Shown here piece after piece: positions 9,483 through 19,737 of a DNA stretch of 64,000 bases. The stretch is taken from contig JAKVON010000002.1 of NCBI GenBank assembly GCA_022482785.1, positions 1 to 64,000 on the forward strand, in the 5' to 3' direction. Made by a program: the position numbers and the translations under genes. This DNA comes from Atopobiaceae bacterium (GTDB lineage: Bacteria > Actinomycetota > Coriobacteriia > Coriobacteriales > Atopobiaceae). Under the pieces are notes generated by a model. That model did not search any database. It was not told the DNA's origin and saw nothing but the letters and a program-made list of their open reading frames with translations. Positions within the stretch are counted from its first letter, which is position 1. Every line of letters begins with the position of its first letter.

Positions 9483-9520
9483 TTCGTGCGGGGGAGCTTC
9501 GCACGTATAATAACGAAGCT
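9483..9520 (+). promoter_or_regulatory. Promoter with flanking inverted repeat upstream of the FAD oxidoreductase
   Basis: A perfect -10 (TATAAT, 9506-9511) sits inside a perfect 7-base inverted repeat, AGCTTCG at 9495-9501 and CGAAGCT at 9514-9520. A weak -35 (TTCGTG) lies 17 bases upstream. A protein bound to the repeat would cover the -10 and block the promoter. Regulator unknown. Confidence 0.55.
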
Positions 9521-9558
9521 GTGCCATGTCTATGCCCTACCACTCCGAAGGGGGACTC

Positions 9559-11160
9559 GTGAAGCGCAAGCGCAAGGTCATCATCATCGGTGCAGGCCCG
9601 GCGGGGCTCACCGCAGCGCATGAGCTGCTCACGCGGGCTTCGCAGGACTTCAGCGTCACGGTCCTCGAGGAGACCCAGGCCATCGGCGGCATCTCCCGCA
9701 CGGTCGTCCATGACGGGAACCGCATGGACATCGGCGGGCACCGCTTCTTCACCAAGGAGGCCCGCGTCAACGAGTGGTGGGACGAGCGCATGCCCATGCA
9801 GGGCGCGCCCTCCTTCGACGACAAGGTCCTCGGCCGCGAGAGCTACCTGGAGCCGGGAGGTCCCGACCCCGAGCGCGAGGACCGCGTGATGCTCACGCGG
9901 CACCGCATCTCGCGCATCTACTACGGTCACCACTTCTTCAACTACCCGGTGTCGCTCTCCGCGGCCACGCTCAAGGCCATGGGCTTCGGCACCGCGATGA
10001 ACGTGGGCTTCTCCTACCTGGGTTCCTGCGCGCACAAGCTCCCCGAGGACTCGCTCGAGAACTTCTACATCAACCGGTTCGGGCGCAAGCTCTACTCGAT
10101 GTTCTTCGAGGGCTATACCGAGAAGCTCTGGGGTCGTCACCCCTCGAAGATCAGCGCCGACTGGGGCTCGCAGCGCGTCAAGGGCCTCTCCGTCAAGGCC
10201 GTGCTCAAGGACATGGTCAACAAGGCGAGCGGCAAGAAGGACTCCTCCAACACCGAGACCTCGCTCATCGAGCAGTTCAAGTATCCCAAGCTCGGGCCCG
10301 GCCAGCTCTGGGAGCAGGCTGCCTCCGAGGTCGAGGCCATGGGCGGCACCATCCGCATGGGTGCCAAGGTGACGGGGGTCTCCACCTCCGAGAGGGACGG
10401 CCGCATCGTCTCTGTCACCGTCGAGGGCGCCGACGGCAGGTTGGAGACCGTCCGGGGCGACGTGTTCTGCTCGACCATGCCGCTCAAGGACCTCGTGGCC
10501 GCCATGGACGACGTCCCGGCCGATCCCGCCGCCATCGCCGCCGGCCTGCCCTACCGCGACTTTGTGACGGTGGGGCTGCTCTTCCACCGCCTCGCGCTCA
10601 AGAACGAGACCGACATCAAGACGCTCGGCGACGTCGTTCCCGACAACTGGATCTACGTGCAGGACTCCGGGGTCAAGGTGGGCCGCCTGCAGATCTTCAA
10701 CAACTGGTCTCCCTACCTCGTGGCAGACCCCGAGCACACCGTCTGGATCGGCATGGAGTTCTTCTGCGACGAGGGCGACGAGTACTGGACGATGTCCGAG
10801 CCCGACTGGGTCGAGCTCGGCCGCAAGGAGCTCGTCAAGATGGGCGTCATCGATGCCGACGAGAAGATCCTCGACAGCCATCGCGAGTGGGTCAAGAAGG
10901 CCTACCCCGCCTACTTCGACACCTACGATCGCATCGACGACCTCATCGCCTGGCTGGACACGCACGAGAACCTCTTCTGCCTCGGGCGCAACGGGCAGCA
11001 TCGCTACAACAACATGGACCACTCGATGATGACGGCCTTCCTCGCCGTCGACGACATCCTCGCCGGCTCCACGGACCGGACGAACGTCTGGAACGTGAAC
11101 ACGGACACCGACTACCACGAGGGGTCCTCCGACGAGGCGGAGGGGGAGACCGAGGCGTGA
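9559..11160 (+). CDS. NAD(P)/FAD-dependent oxidoreductase (amine-oxidase/UDP-galactopyranose-mutase superfamily)
   Basis: The N-terminus is a dinucleotide-binding Rossmann motif, [17 protein letters not shown], followed by GGISRTV and [11 protein letters not shown], typical of the protoporphyrinogen oxidase/UDP-galactopyranose mutase group. The C-terminal FAD contact region is [20 protein letters not shown]. Length is about 533 aa from the GTG at 9559, chosen because AAGGGGGA lies 6 bases before it; ATGs at 9526 and 9532 are less well placed. It overlaps GtrA by 4 bases, and a GT2 gene follows. This trio is likely a unit for a lipid-linked sugar or envelope glycan. The exact reaction is not known. 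Confidence 0.8.
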   Translation: MKRKRKVIIIGAGPAGLTAAHELLTRASQDFSVTVLEETQAIGGISRTVVHDGNRMDIGGHRFFTKEARVNEWWDERMPMQGAPSFDDKVLGRESYLEPGGPDPEREDRVMLTRHRISRIYYGHHFFNYPVSLSAATLKAMGFGTAMNVGFSYLGSCAHKLPEDSLENFYINRFGRKLYSMFFEGYTEKLWGRHPSKISADWGSQRVKGLSVKAVLKDMVNKASGKKDSSNTETSLIEQFKYPKLGPGQLWEQAASEVEAMGGTIRMGAKVTGVSTSERDGRIVSVTVEGADGRLETVRGDVFCSTMPLKDLVAAMDDVPADPAAIAAGLPYRDFVTVGLLFHRLALKNETDIKTLGDVVPDNWIYVQDSGVKVGRLQIFNNWSPYLVADPEHTVWIGMEFFCDEGDEYWTMSEPDWVELGRKELVKMGVIDADEKILDSHREWVKKAYPAYFDTYDRIDDLIAWLDTHENLFCLGRNGQHRYNNMDHSMMTAFLAVDDILAGSTDRTNVWNVNTDTDYHEGSSDEAEGETEA

Positions 11161-11579
11161 AGAAGCTCATCACCCAGTTCCTGAAGTTCGGCGTCGTCGG
11201 CTTCATCGCCTTCTGCATCGACTACGGCATCCTCATGCTGCTGTCGCAGGTCTTCCATATGGACCCGGTGCTCGCCGCGGCCATCTCGTTCACCGTCTCG
11301 GTGGTGTTCAACTACGTCGCCTCGATGAAGTACGTCTTCACCCATCGCGACGACCTCGACAAGAGGGCGGAGTTCGTCATCTTCATCGTGCTCTCCGTCA
11401 TCGGCCTCGGCATCAACGAGCTCTGCATGTGGGCGGGGACCGCCGCCCTCGGGACGGGCGCGCTGGCGGTCACGGGGACCAAGCTCTTCGCCACGGCCGT
11501 CGTGATGGTCTGGAACTTCTTCTCCCGCAAGAAGTGGCTCGATGCGGGGGATGCCGAAGACGACACGGAAAGCGAATAG
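11157..11579 (+). CDS. GtrA family membrane protein
   Basis: This 140 aa protein has four predicted membrane helices (about residues 9-29, 35-55, 68-88 and 100-120) and the usual GtrA opening, [20 protein letters not shown]. The block [18 protein letters not shown] is also characteristic. GtrA proteins are thought to flip polyprenyl-phosphate-linked sugars across the membrane or to assist that step. The start GTG overlaps the upstream stop (GTGA), which implies translational coupling. The next gene, a polyprenol-type glycosyltransferase, is its usual partner. Confidence 0.9.
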   Translation: MKKLITQFLKFGVVGFIAFCIDYGILMLLSQVFHMDPVLAAAISFTVSVVFNYVASMKYVFTHRDDLDKRAEFVIFIVLSVIGLGINELCMWAGTAALGTGALAVTGTKLFATAVVMVWNFFSRKKWLDAGDAEDDTESE

Positions 11580-11599
11580 GAATGGGGAATCCTGCCGAC

Positions 11600-12550
11600 A
11601 TGACGAATACTTCTCAGAGCATCGCCGTTCTCATACCGTGCTATAACGAGTCCCTCACCGTCGGGAAGGTCATCGACGACTTCAAGGCCGCCCTCCCGGG
11701 CGCCGCGGTCTACGTCTATGACAACAACTCCTCCGACGGCACGGGCGACATCGCGCGCGAGCACGGCGCCATCGTCAGGCTCGAGCCGCGGCAGGGCAAG
11801 GGCAACGTGGTCCGCCAGATGCTGCGCGACATCGACGCCGACTACTACATCATGGTCGACGGCGACGACACCTATCCCGCCGACGCCGCGATGGACCTCA
11901 TCCGCCCCATCATGGACGACGAGGCCGACCACGTGGTGGGCGACCGCCTCTCCAACGGCACCTATGGCGAGGAGAACACCCGCGCGGGTCATGGCTTCGG
12001 CAACGACCTGGTGCGCTGGCTCATCGGGGTGCTCTACGGCATCGAGCTCAACGACGTCATGACGGGGTATCGCGCCTTCAACCGCGCCTTCGCCAAGACG
12101 CTCCCCGTGCTCTCGCCCGGCTTCGAGATCGAGACCGAGCTCTCCATCCACGCCATCGACAAGCGCTGGCGCATCAGGCAGGTGCCCATCGTCTACCGGG
12201 ACCGCCCCGAGGGCTCGGAGTCGAAGCTCAACACCGTCTCCGACGGCATGAAGGTCCTCGGGATGATCTTCTCCCTGTTCAAGGACTACAAGCCGCTTGG
12301 GTTCTTCTCGCTGCTCGCCCTCATCTTCCTGGTGGTCGGCCTCATCCTCGGCATCCCCATCATCGGCGAGTTCAACGCGACCCACATGGTCGCCCGGTTC
12401 CCCACGGCCATCCTCGCCGTGTCGTTCGTGGGGCTCGCCGCGCTCTCGCTGGCATGCGGCCTCATCCTCGACACGGTCGTGAAGGGGCATAGGCGCGACT
12501 GGGAGCTCGACGTCATGCGCGTCTACGACGAGAGCTCGAGCAGGGGGTAG
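11600..12550 (+). CDS. Family 2 glycosyltransferase, polyprenyl-phosphate type
   Basis: The enzyme probably moves a sugar from a nucleotide donor to polyprenyl phosphate (DPM1/GtrB type). Signs are the opening IAVLIPCYNESLTVGKVIDD, the aspartates of MVDGDDTYPAD, and the DVMTGYRAFNRAFAKTLP block. Two C-terminal membrane helices (FFSLLALIFLVVGLILGI and ILAVSFVGLAALSLACGLIL) anchor it. I chose the ATG at 11600; an in-frame ATG at 11582 is an equal candidate. Length is about 316 aa. It closes the FAD oxidoreductase-GtrA-GT2 unit. Confidence 0.9.
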   Translation: MTNTSQSIAVLIPCYNESLTVGKVIDDFKAALPGAAVYVYDNNSSDGTGDIAREHGAIVRLEPRQGKGNVVRQMLRDIDADYYIMVDGDDTYPADAAMDLIRPIMDDEADHVVGDRLSNGTYGEENTRAGHGFGNDLVRWLIGVLYGIELNDVMTGYRAFNRAFAKTLPVLSPGFEIETELSIHAIDKRWRIRQVPIVYRDRPEGSESKLNTVSDGMKVLGMIFSLFKDYKPLGFFSLLALIFLVVGLILGIPIIGEFNATHMVARFPTAILAVSFVGLAALSLACGLILDTVVKGHRRDWELDVMRVYDESSSRG

Positions 12551-12636
12551 GCCCCCTTCCGGGCACCTGTCTGACATCCTGGGTAGAATGGCCTCGAACG
12601 CCTTCGTGCCACGGAGCCTCATCCGGGAGAATGCCC

Positions 12637-14863
12637 ATGAAACGCCCTCGTCCGGTCCTTGCCGTCCTTCTCGCGTCCTTCGCCCTCGCGTTGGCCCTCG
12701 GGGCTCTGGCCTGCCCCGAGGCGCGCGCCAATGCCATCTCCGACGCCACGGGGGAGGCCTTCGACCGCGCCGACTGCCACGAGGGGGCCGACGCATCCTC
12801 CGGCGATGGCTCCCAGCTCGTCGCGCAGTCGACGCTCTTCCCCGCTCTACGGGCTTTCCGACGAGCTCAGGTACTTCACGCGGTTCGAGAGCGGGCAGAA
12901 CTACGACGAGGGCCTCTCCTCGGGAGACGGCTACCACGCCATGGGCTACTACCAGTTCGACAACCGCTACGGCCTCGGGGAGTTCCTCGATGGGTGCTAC
13001 CAGTACAACCCGTCGACCTACTCCATGTTCGCCCAGTTCGAGGGGGTCGACCTCGAGTCTGCGACCCTGCACGACGCATCCGGCCTCACCGACCTGGGCT
13101 CCCGGCTCGACGCGGCATGGCACGCGGCCTATGCCGCGAGCCCCTCCGAGTTCTCCGCCCTCCAGGACGCCTACGCCTACGACACCTACTACACGGCAGC
13201 GCGCTCGGGCTTCTCGTCGGTCGTCGGCGGGAGCCTGGACGATCGTGGCGACTATGTCCGGGGGCTCTGCTGGGGCCTCTGCAACCTCTACGGCCAGACG
13301 GGGTGGAAGAGGTTCCTCTCCCTGGGGTCGATCAGCTCGGCCATGGACGACCAGACGCTCGCCTATGCCCTCTGCCAGGCCGTGATCGACTACTATTCCA
13401 CGGGCGGCGGCTCCTCGAGCGTCTGGCGGAGCGGATACGTGAGCCGCTACCAGCAGGAGCGCTCCCTGTGCCTCTCGTATGGCTATGCCGACGCGGACGG
13501 GTACGCCGCCTCGTCCGCGGGAGGCGTCCTCGCAGCGGGGACCTATGAGATAGAGGCATCCTCGAACACGGCCCAGGTGCTCGACGTCGTCGGAGGCTCG
13601 AACGCGAGCGGCGCGAACGTGCAGCTGTACGCCTCGAACGGCACCGGCGCGCAGGCATGGGTGGTCACGGTCGCCTCGGGAGGCTACTGCACGATCGCCA
13701 ACAGGGGCTCGGGCAAGGTCCTCGACGTCGCCGGCGGCATCGCACGCTGGGGCACGAACGTCCAGCAGTGGGATCAGAACGGCTCGCGCGCCCAGCTCTG
13801 GGTCGCCCGGACGAACGGCGACGGCTCCGTCACCTTCCACTCCGCGCTCGGGCAAGGCCTCGTCCTCGACCTCTCGGGCGCCTCGACGGCGAACGGCACG
13901 AACGTGCAGGTCTGGTCCGAGAACGATTCTCCTGCGCAGCGCTTCGCCTGTGCCGACGAGCTCACGAGGCGTGCGGCTGGGAACAAGGGGGGCGCGGTGC
14001 TGGGCTCGGGCTGCTACACGGTGTCCACCGGCCTCTCCTCGTCCAAGGTCCTCGACGTCTCGGGGGCAGGGCTTCTCGACATGGCCAACGTGCAGGTCTA
14101 CTCGAGAAACGACACGGTCGCCCAGACCTGGTACGTCTCGGTCGACGCGAAGGGCTTCGTGACGCTCACCGACGTCGGCTCGGGCAAGGTGCTCGACGTC
14201 GCCGGCGGGAGTCCCCTCTCGGGAACGAACGCCTGGCAGTATGCGGGCAACGGCTCGGCCGCCCAGAGGTGGGCGGTGGAACGCAACGCGGACGGGACCC
14301 TCACGCTCTGGAGCGCGCTCGGCAACGGGCAGGTCCTCGACGTCGCCGGCGGAAGCAGCGCGGACGGCGCGAACGTGTGGACGTACGCCTCCAACGGCAG
14401 CGCCGCCCAGAGGTGGGCCTTCTCGCCCCATGACGTCCTGAGCGGCGGAACCTACGAGTTCGCCCCGTCGGCGGCACGCGCCTCGCGCCTCGACGTGGCC
14501 GGGGGAAGCGGGACGGACGGCGCGAACGTGCAGATCTGGTCGCGGAACGGGACCGCGGCGCAGCGGTGGTCCGTCTCGTCTGCCGGATCGGGGGCCTATT
14601 CGATCAGGAACGTCGGCTCGGGGAAGTGCCTCGACGTGGCCGGCGCCTCGAGCCAGGCGGGTACGAACGTCTGGCAGTTCGCTCCGAATGGCTCCAGGGC
14701 GCAGGTATGGCAGCTCGTCATGGGAACGGACGGCCTGCGGGTCCAGAGCGCGCTCGGGACGACGCTCGACGTGAGCGGGGGAGCGTCTGAGGATGGGACC
14801 AACGTCCAAGCCTGGACCGCGAACGGGACCGAGGCACAGGTCTGGTGCCCCGTCGCGGCGTGA
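12637..14863 (+). CDS. Secreted lysozyme-like protein with ricin-type lectin repeats (frame broken once)
   Basis: A signal peptide (KRPRPVLAVLLASFALALAL, cleavage after ARA) starts the protein. Residues about 70-260 contain YFTRFESGQNYDEGLSSGDG and YHAMGYYQFDNRYGLGEF. The Glu-Ser-Gly followed by a G-Y-YQF block resembles the catalytic Glu region of lysozyme/transglycosylase-fold enzymes. Residues from about 300 onward are at least nine copies of a unit like VLDVAGGS..GTNVQ.W..NG..AQRW, the QxW repeat of ricin B beta-trefoils, enough for about three trefoils. It is likely a wall hydrolase that binds carbohydrate. The frame breaks in the C run 12840-12843; dropping one C joins signal peptide and domain (LFPLYGLSD). 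Repaired length is about 741 aa. ATG 12631 is an alternative start. Confidence 0.75.
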
Positions 14864-14939
14864 GCCGCGCCCGGCGCGGGCCGTTTGTTTCCGAAGTGTT
14901 GCGGTTCTCCGCGAAAGCGGCGAGAAACGCCGATGTTTC

Positions 14940-14968
14940 TTGACACGTTCCTGCGGTGCTAGTAGGTT
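14940..14968 (+). promoter_or_regulatory. Predicted argR promoter
   Basis: A consensus -35 TTGACA (14940-14945) is followed after exactly 17 bases by TAGGTT (14963-14968). Just downstream lies an AT-rich stretch (TTTATGCATATTCCATG) that could hold an ArgR box for autoregulation. The match to an ARG box is not strong enough to mark separately. Confidence 0.6.
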
Positions 14969-15048
14969 TATGCATATTCCATGTTCATTGGGGCGTTTTC
15001 ATGCGCTCTGGTAGCTCGCATCCCAATCCGGCACCCAAGGGAACGCCC

Positions 15049-15483
15049 GTGGTCAAGAAGCGTAACAACAGGCAGGACGCCATCAGGGGCATCGTCCGGG
15101 AGAAGGCGATTCGCACGCAGCGCGCCCTCGTCGAGGAGCTCGCCGCGAGCGGCTTCGCCTGCACCCAGGCGACCGTCTCCCGCGACATCGCCGACATGGG
15201 CCTGCGCAAGCTTCCCGAGGGCATCTACGTGCTCGCCGAGGACCAGCATCTTCAGCGCATGGTCTCGGACCTCGTCTCCGGCGTCGCCCGGGCGAACAAC
15301 CTCGTCCTCGTGAAGGCCCAGCCCGGGACTGCCCCAGGCATCGCCGCGGCGATCGACGCCGCGGAGCTTCCCGAGGTCGTGGGGTCGCTTGCGGGCAACG
15401 ACACCATCCTCGTCGTGGCCAGCACCGACGAGGCGGGGGAGTCGTTCGAGTCCCTCATCAACAAGTTGCGGAATCGCCGATGA
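15049..15483 (+). CDS. argR: Arginine repressor ArgR
   Basis: ArgR binds ARG boxes when arginine is present and controls arginine biosynthesis and catabolism. The N-terminal winged helix is seen in RQDAIRGIVREKAIRTQ and ACTQATVSRDIADMGLRKLP, and the C-terminal arginine-binding domain in AQPGTAPGIAAAIDAAELPE and GNDTILVVASTDEAG. From the GTG at 15049 (AAGGGA 5-6 bases before) it is 144 aa, typical of ArgR. An in-frame ATG at 15001 would add 16 residues. argG and argH follow in the same direction, and no other arg biosynthesis genes are in the window. Confidence 0.92.
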   Translation: MVKKRNNRQDAIRGIVREKAIRTQRALVEELAASGFACTQATVSRDIADMGLRKLPEGIYVLAEDQHLQRMVSDLVSGVARANNLVLVKAQPGTAPGIAAAIDAAELPEVVGSLAGNDTILVVASTDEAGESFESLINKLRNRR

Positions 15484-15640
15484 TGGCGGTCATCTGGTGA
15501 TGCAGCCACCAGGTGCCCGCGCCCCAAACTCCACGCGACAGGCCGTTCGGGCCCAGCGTGGATTCCGCGAAGACGCGGATCTGCCCTTCCACGCGTAGCC
15601 GCGCGCATCGATCACACCAACCACCGAAAGGGGTTCCACC

Positions 15641-16861
15641 ATGGCAAGCAAAGGCAAGGTCGTTCTCGCGTATTCCGGCGGACTCGACACCTCCGTCATC
15701 ATCCCGTATCTCAAGGAGCAGGGCTACGACGTCGTGGCCTGCATCGCCAACGTCGGGCAGCCCGGCGAGGACGTCGACGCCATCGCCGAGAGGGCCAAGG
15801 CCATCGGCGCCGTCGAGAGCCACGCCCTCGACCTCTGCGAGGAGTACGCCGACGACTTCCTCACCAAGGCGATCGCCGCCAACGGCATGTACGAGAACCG
15901 CTATCCGCTGCTCAGCGCCATGAGCCGTCCCATCATCTGCAAGGCCCTCGTCGACATCGCCCACAAGACCGGTGCCGTCGCCATCGCCCACGGCTGCACC
16001 GGCAAGGGCAACGACCAGGTCCGCTTCGAGCTCGAGTGCAAGGCGCTCGACCCCGACCTCGACGTGCTCGGACCCGTGCGCACCTGGAACTTCACCACGC
16101 GCACGAGCGAGATCGAGTATGCGCAGGCCAACGGCATCGAGATCCCCGTCTCCAAGAAGCAGCCCTACTCCATCGACGAGAACGTCTGGGGCCGCGCCAT
16201 CGAGTGCGGCGTGCTCGAGAACCCCTGGAACGAGCCGCCCGAGGACGCCTGGACGATGACGAAGGACATCGAGGACACCCCCGACACCCCCACCGACGTC
16301 GTCATCACCTTCGAGGCCGGCCAGCCGGTCGCCCTCGACGGCGAGCGCATGGGCAAGCTCGCCCTCATCACCAAGATGAACCATCTCGCCGGCGACAACG
16401 GCTTCGGCCGCCTCGACGTCATCGAGGACCGTCTCGTGGGCCTCAAGAGCCGCGAGTGCTACGAGCAGCCCGCCGCGCTCGCCCTCATCGTCGCCCACAA
16501 GGCCCTCGAGAGCCTCTGCCTGCCCGGCGACGTGCTCGCCGAGAAGCTTGACCTCGAGCACGTCTGGGCCAAGCAGGTCTACGGCGGGCTCTGGTACTCG
16601 CCGCTCAAGGACGCCATCGACGCGTTCTTCGCCTCCACCCAGAAGACGCTCAACGGCGACGTGCGGCTGCGCCTGTTCAAGGGCAACTGCTTCACCACGG
16701 GCATGCGCTCCGACACGGCGGTCTACGACTTCGGCCTGGCCACCTACGACGAGGGCGACACCTTCGACCGCAGCGCGGCCAAGGGCTTCATGGACCTCTA
16801 CGGCCTTCCCAACTACGTCTGGGCCAAGACGAACGGCCCCAGCTCCAAGAAGGCCGAGTAG
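15641..16861 (+). CDS. argG: Argininosuccinate synthase
   Basis: It joins citrulline and aspartate using ATP, the seventh step of arginine synthesis. The ATP pyrophosphatase P-loop is VLAYSGGLDTSVIIPYL (residues about 7-23). The block GCTGKGNDQVRFE and the substrate loops around residues 120-180 are intact. Length 406 aa is normal. GAAAGGGG lies 8 bases before the ATG. The 157-base gap after argR has no clear promoter and may carry an ArgR site that I could not identify. argH starts 3 bases after the stop. Confidence 0.97.
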   Translation: MASKGKVVLAYSGGLDTSVIIPYLKEQGYDVVACIANVGQPGEDVDAIAERAKAIGAVESHALDLCEEYADDFLTKAIAANGMYENRYPLLSAMSRPIICKALVDIAHKTGAVAIAHGCTGKGNDQVRFELECKALDPDLDVLGPVRTWNFTTRTSEIEYAQANGIEIPVSKKQPYSIDENVWGRAIECGVLENPWNEPPEDAWTMTKDIEDTPDTPTDVVITFEAGQPVALDGERMGKLALITKMNHLAGDNGFGRLDVIEDRLVGLKSRECYEQPAALALIVAHKALESLCLPGDVLAEKLDLEHVWAKQVYGGLWYSPLKDAIDAFFASTQKTLNGDVRLRLFKGNCFTTGMRSDTAVYDFGLATYDEGDTFDRSAAKGFMDLYGLPNYVWAKTNGPSSKKAE

Positions 16862-16864
16862 CGC

Positions 16865-18313
16865 ATGGCCTCCACGGCCGACATGCGTCCCGCGAAGCCT
16901 GCGACCAACCCCGGAGCGGCGGCCAAGCCGCTCTGGGGCGGTCGCTTCGCCGACGCGCCCTCCGGGGAGCTCGAGCTCTTCGGGGCGTCTCTTCCCTTCG
17001 ACCAGCGCCTCTGGCGCGAGGACGTCGCGGGCTCGAAGGCCCATGCGGCCATGCTCGCCGCGCAGGGGATCATCTCCCAGGAGGACGCCGATTCCATCGA
17101 GGCGGGCCTCGACGAGATCGCCGGGCAGATCGAGGCGGGGACGTTCTCGTTCGACCCCTCGGTCGACGAGGACATCCACATGGCCATCGAGCGCGTCCTC
17201 ACGGAGCGCATCGGGGCGGCGGGCGGTAGGCTCCACACGGGGCGCTCGCGCAACGACCAGGTCGCCCTTGACCTTCACCTTGCCTGCCGGGGATACGCGG
17301 CGAGCCTCATGGATGCGCTCGACGCCCTCTGCCAGACGCTCGTCTCCCGGGCGGAGGAGCACATGGGCGTCGTGATGCCGGGCTACACGCACCTCCAGCC
17401 GGCCCAGCCCGTCCTGCTCTCGCATCACCTCCTGGCCTACTTCTGGATGTTCCACCGCGACTTCGCCCGTGCCAAGGCCGCCCACGACGCGGCGGACTCG
17501 TGCCCGCTCGGCTCGGCCGCCCTCGCCGGCACCACCTACCCGCTCGACCGCGCGGCCACGGCCGCGGCGCTCGGCTTCTCGCGGGTCACGCCCAACTCGA
17601 TGGATGGGGTCTCGAACCGCGACTTCGCCGTGGACCTCATCTACGCCTGCACGCTCACCCAGGTGCACCTCTCGCGCCTCTGCGAGGAGCTCGTCCTGTG
17701 GAGCTCGGCCGAGTTCGGCTTCGTCGAGATGGACGACGCCCATTCCACGGGCTCGTCGATCATGCCCCAGAAGAAGAACCCGGACTTCGCCGAGCTGGTG
17801 CGCGGCAAGACGGGGCGCGTCATGGGCGACCTCGTCTCCATCCTCACCATCCTCAAGGGGCTTCCCCTCACCTACGGCAAGGACCTCCAGGAGGACAAGG
17901 AGCCCGTCTTCGACGCCATCGACACGGTGCTCGGCTCGCTCCACGCGGTCACGGGCATGGTGGGGACCATGACGGTGAACGAGGGCCGCATGCGCGAGGC
18001 GAGCTACGAGGGCTACATGGCGGCGACGGACCTCGCCGACTACCTCGTGGGCAAGGGGCTTCCCTTCCGCGAGGCGCATGCCATCGTCGGCCGCATCGTC
18101 GCCGACTGCGTGCGCGAGGGCGTATCCCTCCAGGAGCTCACCACGGACGAGCTTACGAGCTACTCCGCGCTCTTCGACGAGGGGGCGCTCGACGCGATCG
18201 ACATCGACCGGGTCGTGGAGCGTCGCCGCACCTACGGCGCGACGGGCCACGAGGCGGTCCAGACGCAGATCGCGGAGGCGCGTACGGCCCTGTCCTCCCA
18301 GATGCGCTCCTAG
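16865..18313 (+). CDS. argH: Argininosuccinate lyase
   Basis: It splits argininosuccinate into arginine and fumarate. The fumarase/lyase signature GSSIMPQKKNPDFAELV lies near residue 300. Other conserved blocks are LWGGRFADAPS near the start, TGRSRNDQVALDLHL and GYTHLQPAQPVLLSHH. Length 482 aa is slightly above the usual 460 because of a Pro/Ala-rich N-terminal extension of about 20 residues (MASTADMRPAKPATNPGAAA). A start inside that extension is possible. It forms an operon with argG. Confidence 0.97.
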   Translation: MASTADMRPAKPATNPGAAAKPLWGGRFADAPSGELELFGASLPFDQRLWREDVAGSKAHAAMLAAQGIISQEDADSIEAGLDEIAGQIEAGTFSFDPSVDEDIHMAIERVLTERIGAAGGRLHTGRSRNDQVALDLHLACRGYAASLMDALDALCQTLVSRAEEHMGVVMPGYTHLQPAQPVLLSHHLLAYFWMFHRDFARAKAAHDAADSCPLGSAALAGTTYPLDRAATAAALGFSRVTPNSMDGVSNRDFAVDLIYACTLTQVHLSRLCEELVLWSSAEFGFVEMDDAHSTGSSIMPQKKNPDFAELVRGKTGRVMGDLVSILTILKGLPLTYGKDLQEDKEPVFDAIDTVLGSLHAVTGMVGTMTVNEGRMREASYEGYMAATDLADYLVGKGLPFREAHAIVGRIVADCVREGVSLQELTTDELTSYSALFDEGALDAIDIDRVVERRRTYGATGHEAVQTQIAEARTALSSQMRS

Positions 18314-18383
18314 CGTTTTTCTGACCCGCTCTTGATTAAATTCGAACTGCTACGCTCAATGCTTCGACCAAGGAGGTCCTTGC

Positions 18384-19730
18384 ATGAGTTGGTACAACCA
18401 TTCGTTCGTCTATCAGATCTATCCCCTGGGCTGCTGTGGCGCCCCCTACGTCAACGACGGCGTGGAGAGCCACCGCATCACGAGGCTGGCCGGCTGGACC
18501 GACCATCTCAAAAGGCTCGGGGTCACCTGCGTGCTCCTGAACCCGGTGTTCGAGAGCGAGACGCACGGCTACGACACGCGCGACTACGCCAAGGTGGACT
18601 GCCGCCTCGGAACCAACGAAGACCTCGCCGAGCTGGTCTCGACCTACCACGATGCAGGCATCAAGGTGATCCTCGACGGCGTGTTCAACCACGTCGGCCG
18701 TGGCTTCTGGGCGTTCAGGGACGTCCTCGAGAAGCGCCAGTCGAGCCAGTACCAGGACTGGTTCCACATCTCCTGGGAGGGCAACACCGGCTTCAACGAC
18801 GGCTTCTGGTACGACGCCTGGGAGGGCTGCGACAACCTCGTCCGCCTCAACCTGGCCAATCCGGCGGTCAGGGGGTACCTGCTCGACGTCGTGCGCGGCT
18901 GGGTGCGCGACTTCGACATCGACGGCCTCAGGCTCGACGTGGCCTACTGCCTCGACTGGCAGATGCTCCGCGACCTCCGCGGCCTGTCGGACGAGCTCTC
19001 GGCCGGCGACAAGCCCGGCTTCGTGCTGGTGGGGGAGACCCTCTTCGGCGACTACAACCAGATCATGAACGACGGCATGTGCCATTCGGTCACGAACTAC
19101 GAGGCCTACAAGGGCCTCTGGTCGTCCATGAACACCGACAACCTGCATGAGATCGCCTATGCGATGGGACGCCAGAGCGGCTCCCACCCGTGGGACCTCT
19201 ACACGGGCAAGCACCTGCTCGACTTCGTGGACAACCACGACGTAGCGCGCATCGCCACCCAGCTCGACGATGCCAGGAAGCTCGCCCCGCTCTACGGCCT
19301 CCTGTTCGGGATGCCGGGCGTCCCCTGCGTCTACTACGGCAGCGAGTGGGCCATCAAGGGGGAGAAGCGTCCCTACGACCACGAGATCAGGCCCGAGATA
19401 GAGAGGCCCGAGTGGACGGACCTCACGGAGTGGGTGTCCAAGCTCGGGAAGGCCAAGACGGGAAGCGCCGCCCTCTGCGACGGCGACTACTCCGAGATCC
19501 TCTGCCAGCCCCAGCAGCTGCTCTTCCAGCGCCGCGTCGACGGCCTTCCCACCGACCTTGGCTACGAGCGCGTCATCGTCGCCCTGAACATCGCCGACTC
19601 CGAGGCGCACCTCGACTTCGACGCGGGGTGCGGCCAGGCGACCGACCTCATCACCGGCGAGCTCCACGACTTCGGCGGCGGCTCCACGCTCCCGCCCTTC
19701 TCGTGCGCCTTCTGGCTCTGCGAACGGTAG
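18384..19730 (+). CDS. GH13 alpha-amylase family glycosidase
   Basis: This is a 448 aa cytoplasmic GH13 enzyme without signal peptide. The four conserved regions are DGVFNHVGRG, GLRLDVAYCLD (nucleophile Asp), LVGETLFGDYN (acid/base Glu) and FVDNHDVARI (transition-state Asp). It opens WYNHSFVYQIYPLGCCGAP. It ends with a C-terminal beta domain and contains GMPGVPCVYYGSEWAIKGEK. The ATG follows AGGAGG. Substrate specificity (maltodextrin, neopullulan or similar) cannot be read from these motifs. The macrodomain gene begins 7 bases after its stop. Confidence 0.93.
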   Translation: MSWYNHSFVYQIYPLGCCGAPYVNDGVESHRITRLAGWTDHLKRLGVTCVLLNPVFESETHGYDTRDYAKVDCRLGTNEDLAELVSTYHDAGIKVILDGVFNHVGRGFWAFRDVLEKRQSSQYQDWFHISWEGNTGFNDGFWYDAWEGCDNLVRLNLANPAVRGYLLDVVRGWVRDFDIDGLRLDVAYCLDWQMLRDLRGLSDELSAGDKPGFVLVGETLFGDYNQIMNDGMCHSVTNYEAYKGLWSSMNTDNLHEIAYAMGRQSGSHPWDLYTGKHLLDFVDNHDVARIATQLDDARKLAPLYGLLFGMPGVPCVYYGSEWAIKGEKRPYDHEIRPEIERPEWTDLTEWVSKLGKAKTGSAALCDGDYSEILCQPQQLLFQRRVDGLPTDLGYERVIVALNIADSEAHLDFDAGCGQATDLITGELHDFGGGSTLPPFSCAFWLCER

Positions 19731-19737
19731 CCGAGCC

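Noticed and set aside
11312-14809. Very long open frame on the minus strand (over 1100 codons)
   Set aside because: It is a by-product of high GC in genes on the plus strand; it lies opposite GtrA, GT2 and the lectin protein, all with clear domains. Similar long frames at 8473-11118, 23277-26318 and 15458-18250 were rejected for the same reason.
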